Made by a program: the position numbers and the translations under genes
Shown here: positions 7,809 through 16,988 of the stretch, in pieces
Position numbering within the stretch: the first letter of the stretch is position 1
Layout of the letters: every line of letters starts with the position of its first letter
NCBI GenBank assembly: GCA_942491105.1
Contig: CALNZX010000008.1
Coordinates: forward strand, 306,136-370,135
DNA: 64,000 bases
Source: JBBEAM01 sp942491105
GTDB lineage: Bacteria; Pseudomonadota; Alphaproteobacteria; Kiloniellales; DSM-21159
Reading direction: 5' to 3'
The notes under the pieces: generated by a model
What the model saw: only the letters and a program-made list of their open reading frames with translations
Databases searched by the model: none
Told to the model about the DNA's origin: nothing

Positions 7809-8996
7809 ATGACAATCGACGTCGCGCGCGCCCGCGCCGAGACCCCCGGCTGTGCCCATCGAAACCATCTGAACAATGCTGGCGCCGGGCTGATGCCGCA
7901 GCCAGTGCTCGACGCGCAGATCGCCCATCTGCGCCTGGAATCCGAGATCGGCGGCTATGAGGCCCACGCCGCCGCCCAGGACAAGGTCGACGCCACCTAC
8001 GCCGCCATCGCCAGGCTGCTCAACTGCGCACCCACGGAAATCGCGCTGATGGAAAACGCGACGGCGGCCTGGTCCGGTGCCTTCTCGGCCTTCAGCTTCC
8101 AGCCCGGCGACCGCATCCTGACGGCGGAAGCCGAGTATTCGGCGAACTTCATTGCCTATCTGCAGGCGGCGCGGCGCAGCGGCGTCAAGATCGAGCCCGT
8201 GCCCAGCGAGGACAATGGTCAGCTCGACGTCGCCGCCCTGGAGGCCATGATCGACGACCGGGTCAGGCTGATCGGCGTTACCCACGTGCCGACCAACGGA
8301 GGGCTGGTCAATCCGGCCGAAGCGATCGGCAAGGTCGCGCGCGCGGCGGGGATCCCCTATCTGATCGACGCCTGCCAATCGGCCGGGCAGATCGACCTCG
8401 ATGTCGAGAAGATCGGCTGCGACCTGCTGTCCGTCACCGGCCGCAAATACCTGCGCGGACCGCGCGGCAGCGGCTTCCTCTACGTCCGCCAGTCCTTTCT
8501 GGAGGAGCGCAACCTGGAACCGGCGATCCTCGACATGCACGGCGCCGAGTGGGTCGAGCCGGACAACTACAGCGTGCTGCCCAATGCCCGCCGTTTCGAG
8601 AACTGGGAGTTCAACTACGCCGCGGTGATCGGCCTCGGCGTCGCCGTCGATTACGCCCTGTCCTGGGGCCTGCCCGCCATCGAGAAGCGGGTCGGAGACC
8701 TCGCCGAGAGCCTGCGCAGTCAGGCGGCGGAGATCGCGGGCGTCAAGGTCCACGATCTGGGCGTTAAGCGCTGCGGCATCTGCAGCCTGTCCAGCAACAG
8801 CATGTCGTCCCAGGAGATCAAGGCGCAGATGAGCGCGCGCGGCATCAACACCTCGGTCAGCCCGCAGACCTCGACCCTGCTCGATACCCGCAAGCGGGAC
8901 CTGCCGCCAGTGCTACGCGCCTCGGTGCACTACTACAACACCGAGGAAGAGGTGGAGCGGTTCATCGCGGCGCTGGCGGAAATCGCGGCATCCTGA
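7809..8996 (+). CDS. Class V PLP-dependent aminotransferase (cysteine desulfurase / isopenicillin N epimerase-like)
   Basis: A 395-residue fold-type I PLP enzyme. Seen: N-terminal LNNAGAGLMPQPVLDA, the cofactor-contact region MENATAAWSGAF, Asp187 in YLIDACQSAGQ (pairs with the pyridine nitrogen), and the Schiff-base lysine K213 in SVTGRKYLRGPRGSGFLYV. The motif RKYLRGPRG and the overall layout match the isopenicillin-N-epimerase-like/NifS-related branch, not the Isc/Suf housekeeping cysteine desulfurases: no catalytic Cys loop is apparent near residue 330, although CGICS occurs at about 320. Neighbours give no pathway clue, being flanked by an ankyrin protein (divergent) and a secreted FecR-like protein. 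Substrate undetermined. Confidence 0.8.
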   Translation: MTIDVARARAETPGCAHRNHLNNAGAGLMPQPVLDAQIAHLRLESEIGGYEAHAAAQDKVDATYAAIARLLNCAPTEIALMENATAAWSGAFSAFSFQPGDRILTAEAEYSANFIAYLQAARRSGVKIEPVPSEDNGQLDVAALEAMIDDRVRLIGVTHVPTNGGLVNPAEAIGKVARAAGIPYLIDACQSAGQIDLDVEKIGCDLLSVTGRKYLRGPRGSGFLYVRQSFLEERNLEPAILDMHGAEWVEPDNYSVLPNARRFENWEFNYAAVIGLGVAVDYALSWGLPAIEKRVGDLAESLRSQAAEIAGVKVHDLGVKRCGICSLSSNSMSSQEIKAQMSARGINTSVSPQTSTLLDTRKRDLPPVLRASVHYYNTEEEVERFIAALAEIAAS

Positions 8997-9075
8997 CGCC
9001 GGCAGCGCCAAGCTTGCCATCACCGCCTAGGCTTTCCATAATCCTGCCCTATCCATCGCCGCTCGGGGGATTGGC

Positions 9076-9732
9076 ATGCATCGACACCTCGCAGTATGGA
9101 CGATCGCGGCCTGCGGCGCCTTAGGCGCGGGAAATCTTGCCGTGGCCCAGGAACCCGTTGCCATCGTCGAGAACGCGGCGGGCAGCGCGCCCGTCCTGCA
9201 GCTCTTCGATACGCTCCATGAGGGCCAGGAAATCGTCCTCGAGGACGGCGGCAGCCTGGAGATCGGATACTTCGCCTCCTGCATCCGGGAATCCATCGAC
9301 GGCGGCCGGGTCGTCGTCGGCAAGGAGCAGAGTGCCATTTCCGGCGGCGCGGTGACCCGCGAGACCGTGGCCTGCGCCGGCGGGCAAGCCACCCTGGCCG
9401 ACAGCGAGGCGGCGCAGAGCGGCGCCTTGGTCCTGCGCGCGCCACCCAGCGACGGGAAAGCGGAGCCGCTGAAGCTTTTCTCCGCGACACCGGTCTTCCT
9501 GCTGCCCGGGGCGAATGGCGGCGAGCTGGTGATTCGCCGGATCGACCGCAAGGCCGCCGACATCGTCGTTGCCTTCGAGGGCGCAAGCCTCGACCTGGCC
9601 GAAGGCAAGCAGGCCCTGCGGTTGGGCGGCTTCTACGAGGCGCGCTTCGGCACGCGGGCGCTGCAGTTCGAGATCGACCCGCGCGCGCGTTACAGCGGCG
9701 GCCCGCTGATCGGCCGGCTGGTCCCGCTTTAA
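9076..9732 (+). CDS. Secreted FecR-like beta-rich protein, partner of the CHASE2 cyclase
   Basis: A 218-residue protein with a Sec signal peptide (MHRHLAVWTIAACGALGAG ... AVAQ, cleavage about residue 25). The mature part starts with PVAIVENAAGSAPVLQLFDTLHEGQEIVLEDGGSLEIGYF, the usual opening of FecR/FlgD-like periplasmic domains, and is otherwise beta-rich with two cysteines. It ends six bases before the CHASE2 adenylate cyclase. FecR-domain proteins commonly pair with CHASE2 cyclases, so the inference is that it feeds a periplasmic signal to the cyclase's extracellular sensor. It has no anti-sigma or transmembrane part, unlike true FecR. Confidence 0.75.
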   Translation: MHRHLAVWTIAACGALGAGNLAVAQEPVAIVENAAGSAPVLQLFDTLHEGQEIVLEDGGSLEIGYFASCIRESIDGGRVVVGKEQSAISGGAVTRETVACAGGQATLADSEAAQSGALVLRAPPSDGKAEPLKLFSATPVFLLPGANGGELVIRRIDRKAADIVVAFEGASLDLAEGKQALRLGGFYEARFGTRALQFEIDPRARYSGGPLIGRLVPL

Positions 9733-9738
9733 CCTTCG

Positions 9739-11634
9739 ATGCAGCACCGCCGCAGTATCCTGGTCGCCGTTGCCGCGGCGCTGACGATGACGCTGTTTGG
9801 CCTGCTGCCGCCAGCGGAGTGGCTGCGCGGACTTTCGCTCGATTCGCTGTTCTGGCTGCGCCACCAGGTCTTTGGACCGCAGCCGGGAACCGAGGACTCC
9901 CACGCCGTGCTCGTCGCGATCGACGAGGAGAGTTACCGCCGGCCGCCTCTCGAGGGGCTGCCGAAGGTGCTCTGGACGCCGCAGCTGGCGACGGTGATCG
10001 AAGCGCTGCTCGATAGCGGCGCCAAGGTGATCGGCCAGGACATCGTGCTGCCCACCACCGCCGAGGCCTTTCTGCCGGGACGCGACCGCCCCTATCTGCT
10101 GGCGCTGCGCCGAGGCGGGCAGCAAGGCCGCCTGCTGCTGGGGCGGGTGCAGCATCTCGCCGAGCCGCTCTCGCCGCACCCGGCGCAGGTTTACGCCGTA
10201 GGGCCGCAGAACCTGCGCCTGCTCAACCTCACCAGCGACATCGACGGCGTGGTGCGGCGCATGCCGATGAATTTCGCGGTGCGCAAGGACGGAGAGATCA
10301 CCGCCGAAGCCGGGTTTGGGCTGGAGATGACGGCGCGTTACCTGGGCAAAGATCCCGCCGCTTTGGCGCGCGAGACGCCCTCCGCCTACCTCAACTTCGC
10401 CGACGGCGGCCGGGAAATACCCGTCTACAGCTTCGCCGACATCCTGGCCTGCGCCGAGGCCGGCAACACCGGCTTTCTGAGCGAGCACTTCCAGGGCAAG
10501 GCGGTGATCCTGGGCGCGGCCCTCGACAAGGAAGACCGCATCCTGACTTCGGCCCGCTTCGTCGCGGCGCGCGATGGCTCCTGGTTCGCGCCGCGCTGCG
10601 TCCACCCGGTCATGCAGACTCTCTATGACGGGGCCAGCGCGCGCCCCACGCTTCCCGGACCGCTGATTTTCGCGACGCAGATCAACAATCTGGCCGACGG
10701 CAGCTGGATCGAGCCCGTGGAGCCCGGCGCCACCACCGGCGCGGTCTGGCTGCTCGCCTTCGTCACGGCCTTCCTGCTGCTGATCGAGCGCCGCGTCGCT
10801 GCCGCCGCGCTATTCGCGCTGGGGCTCTGTCTGCTCTGGGCCGGGGTCGCGACTCTCGCCTTGCAGCATCGCCAGGAACTGCCGCTGTTCCAGCCGATCC
10901 TGGCCGTCGCCCTGACCTTCGGCCTGTCGCTGGCCGACCGCTACGGCGTGGTGGACCGGCAGAAGCGGCAGATCCGCCATGCTTTCGCGCTCTACCTGCC
11001 GCCGGCCGAGATCGACCGCATGACCGAGGCGGGGCAGCTGCCGCGCCTCGGCGGCGAGACCAAGGAACTCTCGGTGCTGTTTTCCGATCTCGTCGGCTTT
11101 ACGAGCTTGGTTGAGAAGATGCCGCCCGAGGAGGTGGTGCGCTTCATGAACCGCTATCTCACCGCCATGACCGAGACCATCGAGGCCCAGGGCGGCTTCG
11201 TCGACAAGTTCGTCGGCGACGCCGTGATCGCCGTCTTCGGCGCGCCGCTGGAGGACCCCCGCCATGCCGAGCGCGCCGTCGCAGCCGCGCTCGCCTGCCA
11301 GGAGCGTCTGGCGCGGCTGCGCGGCGAGATCGGCCTCGACCTGCGGATGCGGATCGGCGTCAACACCGGCCAAATGCTGATCGGCAACGTCGGCTCCGAG
11401 CGGCGCTTCAACTACACGGTGATGGGAGACGCCGTAAATCTGGCCGCGCGGCTGGAATCCGCCAACAAGGAACAGGGCACGGAGATCCTGGTCAGCGCGG
11501 CGACCCGCACCGCCTGCGGCGCGGCCTTCGCTTTCCAGGAGATTGGCCGGATCACGGTCAAGGGCCGCGAGGAAGCCGTAACGGTCTATGCCCCACGCCG
11601 TAACGCGGACGCAGTTGAGAGCAAAGGGAGTTAG
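9739..11634 (+). CDS. CHASE2-domain class III adenylate cyclase
   Basis: A 631-residue membrane cyclase. An N-terminal anchor (about 10-25) precedes a periplasmic CHASE2 domain (about 30-320) and a block of three transmembrane helices (about 330-400, LLAFVTAFLLLIERRVAAAA onward). The cytoplasmic class III cyclase domain spans about 430-625. The metal-binding aspartates lie in LFSDLVGFTSL and GDAVIAVFGAP. Adenine-specifying residues appear as Lys in FVDKFVGD and Asp in NYTVMGDAVNLAARLE, so ATP is the expected substrate, giving cAMP. It overlaps the convergent MaoC gene by four bases and follows the FecR-like gene by six bases, suggesting a two-gene signalling unit. Ligand unknown. Confidence 0.92.
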   Translation: MQHRRSILVAVAAALTMTLFGLLPPAEWLRGLSLDSLFWLRHQVFGPQPGTEDSHAVLVAIDEESYRRPPLEGLPKVLWTPQLATVIEALLDSGAKVIGQDIVLPTTAEAFLPGRDRPYLLALRRGGQQGRLLLGRVQHLAEPLSPHPAQVYAVGPQNLRLLNLTSDIDGVVRRMPMNFAVRKDGEITAEAGFGLEMTARYLGKDPAALARETPSAYLNFADGGREIPVYSFADILACAEAGNTGFLSEHFQGKAVILGAALDKEDRILTSARFVAARDGSWFAPRCVHPVMQTLYDGASARPTLPGPLIFATQINNLADGSWIEPVEPGATTGAVWLLAFVTAFLLLIERRVAAAALFALGLCLLWAGVATLALQHRQELPLFQPILAVALTFGLSLADRYGVVDRQKRQIRHAFALYLPPAEIDRMTEAGQLPRLGGETKELSVLFSDLVGFTSLVEKMPPEEVVRFMNRYLTAMTETIEAQGGFVDKFVGDAVIAVFGAPLEDPRHAERAVAAALACQERLARLRGEIGLDLRMRIGVNTGQMLIGNVGSERRFNYTVMGDAVNLAARLESANKEQGTEILVSAATRTACGAAFAFQEIGRITVKGREEAVTVYAPRRNADAVESKGS

Positions 11635-12455
11635 CGGGTGCTGAGGTTTCCCTGCAGTACCATCGCGCCAGAGGGGTCCGCGACCCAAAGATCGCTGCCC
11701 TTACCCGCCAGGCTAAGCCGCTGGCCGGAGAAGGCCGGCTTGAGCATGCGAAAGGCGAACTCCGATGGCGGTTGCCCGCTGTGACGCTCCGCGGCGCCGA
11801 GCAGCAGCGTCGCCATCAGCGGTCCATGGACCACGAGACCCGGATAGCCTTCCTCGCCGCGCGCGTAGTCGGCGTCATAGTGGATGCGGTGGCCGTTGAA
11901 GGTCAGCGCCGAATAACGGAACAGCAACAGCTCCGCCGGGGTGATATTTTCCTGCCAATTCGCAGTCTCCGGCGCCGGGGTGCCGGCTGGCGGTTCCGGC
12001 TCCTTCTCCGAGGCCGCGCGATAGACGATATCGTGCGCCTCGCTCACGGCGATTTGCTCGCCGGGATGCCGGATTTCATGCTGCACCGTGACGAAGGCGA
12101 GCGGACCGGAACGCCCCTGCTTCCCGGTCACGCTGGCGATGGTCGAGCGGCGCTGCACCGTCTCGCCGAGCCGCAGCGGCGCATGGAAGGTCAGTCTGCC
12201 ACCCGCCCACATCCGGCGCGGCAAAGGGATCGGCGGCAGGAATTCGCCGCGCGCCGCGTGGCCGTCGGGACCGAGTTCGCCGGTCGGCGCGGGCTCCCAG
12301 AAGTACAGCCAATGCCAGAGCGGCGGCAGGGCATCGCCTGCCCGCAGTGGCGCGCCAATGTCATCCAGCGCCGCCTGCATGGCCCGCGCCCGGGAAAGGT
12401 CGAGGCTATCCAGCGTCTCGCGCGTCTTGCCGAGCCAGCTTTCATAGGCACTCAT
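11631..12455 (-). CDS. MaoC/HTD2-type hot-dog acyl-CoA hydratase
   Basis: A 274-residue double hot-dog protein of the FAS1/HTD2-like dehydratase family, the family of mesaconyl-C4-CoA and itaconyl-CoA hydratases. An N-terminal hot dog (about 30-150) includes HWLYFWEPAP and RRMWAGGRLTFHAPLRLGE; the C-terminal one (about 165-270) carries the MaoC-type catalytic signature FNGHRIHYDADYARGEEGYPGLVVHGPL (residues about 200-228, His/Asp pair within). The start ATG overlaps the stop of the CoA-transferase gene by four bases (ATGA), and that gene follows an acyl-CoA dehydrogenase, so the three form a CoA-thioester catabolic operon. The exact acid is not identifiable; a branched or C5 dicarboxylic acid would suit the family. 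Confidence 0.82.
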   Translation of the reverse strand: MSAYESWLGKTRETLDSLDLSRARAMQAALDDIGAPLRAGDALPPLWHWLYFWEPAPTGELGPDGHAARGEFLPPIPLPRRMWAGGRLTFHAPLRLGETVQRRSTIASVTGKQGRSGPLAFVTVQHEIRHPGEQIAVSEAHDIVYRAASEKEPEPPAGTPAPETANWQENITPAELLLFRYSALTFNGHRIHYDADYARGEEGYPGLVVHGPLMATLLLGAAERHSGQPPSEFAFRMLKPAFSGQRLSLAGKGSDLWVADPSGAMVLQGNLSTR

Positions 12456-13579
12456 TTCCCGAACTCCCGGCGCAGCGCCGCGCCCTGTTCGTCCAGGGCC
12501 GGGACAGGGGAAAGCGAGGCGATCTCCTGGCCCGCGACCCGCGCCGGCGGCGCCACGACATCGAGCGTGCCGGAGGGCGTCTCGACCGGGGCGCGGCGCA
12601 GCTGCGGATGCGCCGCCAGATCCGCGACCTGGTTGACCGCGCCGAAGGCGATTCCGGCGGCGCGCAAATTCTCCTTCAAGGCCGCGCGGCTATAGCCCGC
12701 GAAGACGGCGGCGATCTCGGCATCGAGCACCGCCCGGTTGGCGACCCGCTGACTGTTGCCATCGAAGCGCGGATCGGACGCCAGCTCCGCTTGCCCCAGA
12801 ACCTCGGCGCAGAGCCTGCGCCACTCCCGCTCGTTCTGGATGGCGATCACCACCTCGCCGTCGCTGGCGCCATAGGCGCCGTAGGGCGCGATCGAAGGAT
12901 GGTTGAGGCCGACCCGCTCGGGCGCGGCGCCGCCATAGACCTGATGCAGCAGCGGCACGGTCATCCAGTCGGCCAGGGCATCGAACAGCGACACCGCCAA
13001 GGCCCGGCCTTCGCCGCTTGCCCGCCGGGCGATGACCGCTTCGAGCACGGCCATATAGGCGTACATGCCGGCGGCGATGTCGCAGACCGAGACGCCGACC
13101 CGGCCCGGCCCCTCGGGCCGTCCGGTGATCGCGGCCAGCCCGGTCTCCGCCTGTACCAGAAGGTCATAGGCCTTCATGTCCGCATAGGGCCCCGCCTCGC
13201 CGTAGCCGGAGATGTCCAGGGTGATCAGCTCGGGCCGCGCGGCGCGCAGAGCGGCGCTGCCGAAACCGAGCCGTTCCATGGCGCCGGGCGCCAGGTTCTG
13301 AATCACAATGTCCGCCTTGGCGATCATCCGCGCCAGGACCGCGCGGTCAGCCTCGTTCTTCAAATCGAGGGCCACGGATTCCTTGCCCCGGTTGAGCCAG
13401 ACGAAGTAGGCGCTCTCGCCCTTGGCGACCGCGTCGTAGCCGCGCGCGAAATCGCCCTCGGGCCGCTCCACCTTGATCACCCGCGCCCCGGCCTCGGCCA
13501 GTTTGCAGGAGCAGTAGGGCGCGGCCACGGCCTGCTCCACCGCGACCACCAGCAGCCCGTCCAGCGGCTTGCCGGCCAC
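12452..13579 (-). CDS. Family III CoA-transferase (CaiB/BaiF)
   Basis: About 375 residues from a GTG at 13579. The frame continues open upstream through the preceding gene, but that stretch is a shadow of the dehydrogenase. Features: N-terminal DGLLVVAVEQAVAAPYCS and KLAEAGARVIKVERPEGDFAR (CoA-binding Rossmann part), the catalytic Asp in KAYDLLVQAETGLAAITG, then GRPEGPGRVGVSVCDIAAGMYAYM. These are hallmark CaiB/BaiF segments. The enzyme activates an acid by moving CoA from a donor thioester. It starts two bases after the acyl-CoA dehydrogenase stop and overlaps the hydratase start by four bases, so translation is probably coupled. Donor and acceptor are unknown. Confidence 0.9.
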   Translation of the reverse strand: MAGKPLDGLLVVAVEQAVAAPYCSCKLAEAGARVIKVERPEGDFARGYDAVAKGESAYFVWLNRGKESVALDLKNEADRAVLARMIAKADIVIQNLAPGAMERLGFGSAALRAARPELITLDISGYGEAGPYADMKAYDLLVQAETGLAAITGRPEGPGRVGVSVCDIAAGMYAYMAVLEAVIARRASGEGRALAVSLFDALADWMTVPLLHQVYGGAAPERVGLNHPSIAPYGAYGASDGEVVIAIQNEREWRRLCAEVLGQAELASDPRFDGNSQRVANRAVLDAEIAAVFAGYSRAALKENLRAAGIAFGAVNQVADLAAHPQLRRAPVETPSGTLDVVAPPARVAGQEIASLSPVPALDEQGAALRREFGK

Positions 13580-13581
13580 GT

Positions 13582-14733
13582 TCAGTAACTCCGGGGCAGG
13601 CCGAGCACATGCTCGGCGATATAGGCCAGGATCATGTTGGTGGAGATCGGCGCGACCTGATAGAGCCGCGCCTCGCGGAACTTGCGCTCGACGTCGTATT
13701 CCTCGGCGAAGCCGAAGCCGCCGTGCGACTGCAGGCAGATCTCGGCGGCGGCCCAGGAGGCTTCCGAGGCCAGCAGCTTGGCCATGTTGGCTTCCTTGCC
13801 GCAGGCTTCGCCGGCATCGAACAGCCGCGCCGCCTCGCGCACCATCAGCCGCGCTGCCGCCCCTTGCGCATAGGCGCGGGCGATGGGGAACTGGATCCCC
13901 TGGTTCTGGCCGATCGGGCGGCCGAAGACCCGCCGGTCGTTGGCATAGTCGCGCGCCGTCTCGACGAACCAGCGGCAGTCGCCGATGCATTCGGCGGCGA
14001 TCAGGATGCGCTCGGCGTTCATGCCGTCGAGGATGTAGCGGAACCCCTGCCCTTCCTCGCCGATCAGGCTGTCTTCCGGCACCCAGAGATCGTCGATGAA
14101 TATCTCCGTCGTGGCGTGGTTCAGCATGGTGCGGACCGGCCGGATTTCGACGCCGTTGCCCAGCGCCTCGCGCAGATCGACCAGGAACACCGACAGCCCC
14201 TGGCCGCGCTTTTCCACCTGCTCGGCGGGCGTGGTGCGGGCCAGCAGAATCATCAGGTCGGAGTGCTCGGCCCGGCTGATCCAGATTTTCTGGCCGTTGA
14301 TCCGGTACCCACCGTTCTCCGGCACCGCCGTGGTGCGCAGGCTCAGCGTATCGGTGCCGCTGCCCGGCTCGGTCACCCCGAAGGCCTGCAGCCGCAGGGA
14401 GCCTTCGGCGATGGCGGGCAGGTAGCTGTCCTTCTGCTCGTCGCTGCCATGCCGCAGCAGCGTGCCCATGGTGTACATCTGGGCGTGGCAGGCCGCGCCG
14501 TTGCCGCCGGAGGCATGAACCTCCTCGAGGATCGCCACGCCGGCGGCCAGCGGCAGCCCGCTGCCGCCATAGCTTTCCGGGATCAGCGCCGCCAGATAGC
14601 CGGCCTCGGTCAAGGCATCGACGAACTCCGCCGGGTAGGCGCGGGCGCGGTCCTTCTCCTGCCAGTAGCTGCCGGGGTACTGGGCGCAGAGGGCGCGCAC
14701 ACCGCGGCGGATGTCCTCGAAATCCTCTTCCAT
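13582..14733 (-). CDS. Acyl-CoA dehydrogenase
   Basis: A 383-residue FAD enzyme with the three canonical ACAD domains: N-terminal helices (1-115), the beta-domain with FGVTEPGSGTDTLSL (about 118-132) and WISRAEHSD, and the C-terminal helical domain with FGRPIGQNQGIQFPIAR and QSHGGFGFAEEYDVERKFRE. The usual catalytic Glu at the late position (YEG type) is absent: the sequence there is LYQVAPISTNMI. Glu241 in LDGMNAERILIAAECIG occupies the alternative helix-G site used in isovaleryl- and long-chain-type enzymes, so activity is expected. First gene of the three-gene acyl-CoA operon; divergent from the methyltransferase with 79 bases between. Confidence 0.9.
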   Translation of the reverse strand: MEEDFEDIRRGVRALCAQYPGSYWQEKDRARAYPAEFVDALTEAGYLAALIPESYGGSGLPLAAGVAILEEVHASGGNGAACHAQMYTMGTLLRHGSDEQKDSYLPAIAEGSLRLQAFGVTEPGSGTDTLSLRTTAVPENGGYRINGQKIWISRAEHSDLMILLARTTPAEQVEKRGQGLSVFLVDLREALGNGVEIRPVRTMLNHATTEIFIDDLWVPEDSLIGEEGQGFRYILDGMNAERILIAAECIGDCRWFVETARDYANDRRVFGRPIGQNQGIQFPIARAYAQGAAARLMVREAARLFDAGEACGKEANMAKLLASEASWAAAEICLQSHGGFGFAEEYDVERKFREARLYQVAPISTNMILAYIAEHVLGLPRSY

Positions 14734-14812
14734 GGCCGAACTCTAGCGAAGGATTGAGCGGATCGCATCCCGCCTTTAGGCTGTCCTCCCCAACCCAAGG
14801 AGAGCCCCGCGC

Positions 14813-15499
14813 ATGTCCGGTCTGCCACTGCTATCCCACAAGGAAGTCCTGCTCGAGACCCTGGAGCTCGAGGGCCAACGCATTCTCGATATCGGCTGCG
14901 GCAACGGCAGGCTGGTGCGGATGATGGCCGGCCAGGGCGCAAGGGCCACCGGCCTCGAGCCTTCCAGGAAGCGCTTGCGCGATGCCAATGCCGCCGAGGC
15001 CGTGCCCGGCGCCGACTACATCGAGGGCGGCGGCGAAACCCTGCCGCTGGACGACGCCAGCTTCGATGCCGTGGTGATCTACAACTCCCTGCACCATATC
15101 CCCGGCGACGCCATCGGCGCCTGCCTGTCGGAATCCGCGCGGGTGCTCAAACCCGGCGGCCAGCTCTGGGTGCTGGAGCCGATTGCCGAGGGCCCCTATT
15201 TCCAGGTGATGCGCCCGGTCGAGGACGAGACCGAGGTGCGCGCGCTGGCCTACGCGGCGCTCAAGAACATCGGCCCCGACTTCGCTCTGATCGAGGAGAG
15301 GGTCTATGCCTCGCCCAGCCGCTACGACGACTTCGAGAACTGGGCCGAGGAGATCGTCGCCGTCGACCCCGCCCGCGCGGAGGTGCTTGCCAAGGTCCGC
15401 GACCAGGTCGCCGCACTCTTCGAGGCCAACGCGGAAAAGCGCGCCGACGGCTACCACTTCGCCCAGCCCAGCCGGCTGATGCGGTTTCGGAGGGTTTAG
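14813..15499 (+). CDS. Class I SAM-dependent methyltransferase
   Basis: A 228-residue Methyltransf_11-type enzyme. Motif I is seen as ILDIGCGNGRLVRMMAGQGARATGLEPS (about residues 23-50, SAM glycine loop first), motif II/III as LPLDDASFDAVVIYNSLHHI (about 81-100), and post-motif VLKPGGQLWVLEPIAEGPY. The C-terminal half holds the substrate region FALIEERVYASPSRYDDFENW. Small-molecule methylation is the likely role; the substrate is not predictable. It is the last gene before the lower-GC island, so the junction of native and acquired DNA probably lies just after its stop. Confidence 0.85.
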   Translation: MSGLPLLSHKEVLLETLELEGQRILDIGCGNGRLVRMMAGQGARATGLEPSRKRLRDANAAEAVPGADYIEGGGETLPLDDASFDAVVIYNSLHHIPGDAIGACLSESARVLKPGGQLWVLEPIAEGPYFQVMRPVEDETEVRALAYAALKNIGPDFALIEERVYASPSRYDDFENWAEEIVAVDPARAEVLAKVRDQVAALFEANAEKRADGYHFAQPSRLMRFRRV

Positions 15500-15765
15500 G
15501 TTTCAACGACCTGACAGTTGGCACCTCAAACGGGTGCTGCTCTCGCTCTGGACTGGCCATAGACATAAATGTAGCCAGAGTACTTTCGAAGACCCGTGAA
15601 GAGAGTTATTTTACTAGCGTTTTCGCTATCTCGTTGAGAAAAACGCTGTAGATTAAACTGAGTCGGTCAAATTAGATAACAAAGTAAGCGCTTGAAATGC
15701 GATCTACCTTTCAAAGGCGGCCACCCGCTAACTCGGCCACCGAGAGCTAGAATGAGGATTCTCGT
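15500..15765. other. AT-richer intergenic leader of the ABC-3C island
   Basis: This stretch is clearly richer in A+T than the flanking genes (for example 15595-15690, with GTTATTTTACTAGCGTTTTC and TTGAGAAAAACGCTGTAGAT). No ORF, tRNA end, integrase or convincing inverted repeat was found. It presumably contains the promoter for the downstream three-gene system, but no -35/-10 pair with good spacing stands out. A ribosome site GAGGA precedes the 15766 ATG by eight bases. Confidence 0.5.
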
Positions 15766-16988
15766 ATGGCTGACGCGCCCACCGACAAGTTTTCAGCCGG
15801 CGAGCAGGCTCTCGGATACATCTATCAATTGCGTCTCGCCCTCCTTCAACTGCTCCAATTGCCGGAGAATACTGCTGTTCTACTGGAAATGGACGACGAC
15901 CTTGATTTCATCGATGGCGACGGTGGAAAATCATTGTCTTCGCTCAAGCACAAGGCGATCGGCGACAAGCTGACAGGCCTGTCGACTGATTTCTGGAAGT
16001 CGGTCAACATCTGGCTAGCGCGATACAAACGGGATGGCTGCGCTGCGTCAGATCTGCGATTTTTTCTTTTTACCACAGGCGCGGTATCGACCGACTCATT
16101 CCTTACCCGCTTCCTCCCCGACCAAGTCTCTACATCCGATGATGCGGCAACACTGACCGAACTGGCGAAAGCTACGCTGGGCAAATCAACGTCGCAACTG
16201 ATCGCGCCTATCGCCTCCGCGTTCAACGAACTGAGCGATCCTGAGAAGCAAGATTTCCTCGAGCGCATCTTGATCTTCGATGGCAGCCCGCGCATCGCCG
16301 ACATCCCGGCGATCATAACGGACAAGCACATGCGGAGCATTCGGCGCGAGCACCGGGAATTCGTCTACGAACGGCTGGAAGGTTGGTGGACAGATGCCGT
16401 GATAAAGCAGCTGACCGACGGTAGGCGGCAAGGAATTTTCGGCTACGAAGTCTCGGATAAGCTTTTCAGCATCACCGAGGAATACAAGGCGGACAACCTG
16501 CCCATCACCTTCCGCGGAAAGCTGCCCACCAGCGAGATCAACATCGATGCCGATCCGCGCCTGTTCGTGAAGCAACTGCGCGAGATCGGCATCTCGTCTG
16601 ACCGTATCAGAAGCGCTATTCTGGATTATTACAGGGCGTTCGAGCAGCGGTCAGCCTGGGCGCGCGAAAACCTACTCGTTTCAGGAGAGGTCGAGGGATA
16701 CGAGGATCGCCTTGCCGACGAATGGAACCGCTACAAGGATGTCGTTTTCGAGAAGCTGTCGGACGAAAGCGCCGAGGATGCGCTGCGCGAAGCTGGAGTC
16801 ACGCTCTACAACTGGGCGCAATTTGAGACGGGAAAAATCGAGTCCCTGCGCATTCGCGCACGGGTGACGGAACCCTTGTGGTGCGTGGAAGCTTCCATAT
16901 TCTGGCTGTTGCCATGCCCGAACCGAGGGTCTACTGGCATCCCAGATTCATCGAACGCGTCTGCAAGGTGCTGGGAGTCGCCTCGTGA
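15766..16988 (+). pseudogene. ABC-3C effector/CTD component with predicted PD-(D/E)xK nuclease N-domain (one-base frameshift)
   Basis: The N-terminal ~140 residues resemble the DUF4297/Cap4-type nuclease domain: GEQALGYIYQLRLALLQLL, then Glu41 and Asp43-45 in VLLEMDDDLDFID and Lys61 in SLSSLKHKA, followed by STDFWKSVNIWLARY. This fits a PD-(D/E)xK core, except that Ser replaces the usual Gln two before the Lys. The middle and C-terminus match the ABC-three-component C-terminal domain. In the initial frame the end is garbled after VTEP (about 16875). The other frame reads VRGSFHILAVAMPEPRVYWH and ends at a TGA (16986-16988) that overlaps the next start as GTGA, so one base has been lost near 16875-16880. 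Proposed role: toxic DNA-cutting arm of an anti-phage or conflict system. Confidence 0.75.

Noticed and set aside
9121..10605. Long antisense open frame (494 codons) opposite the FecR-like and cyclase genes
   Set aside because: It is a shadow of the high-GC third-position bias of the real plus-strand genes; the product is low-complexity (A, Q, G, R, H rich) and has no recognisable motif.
13580..13990. N-terminal extension of the CoA-transferase frame
   Set aside because: This part overlaps the acyl-CoA dehydrogenase in another frame and reads as Arg-rich low complexity; the family begins at the GTG at 13579.
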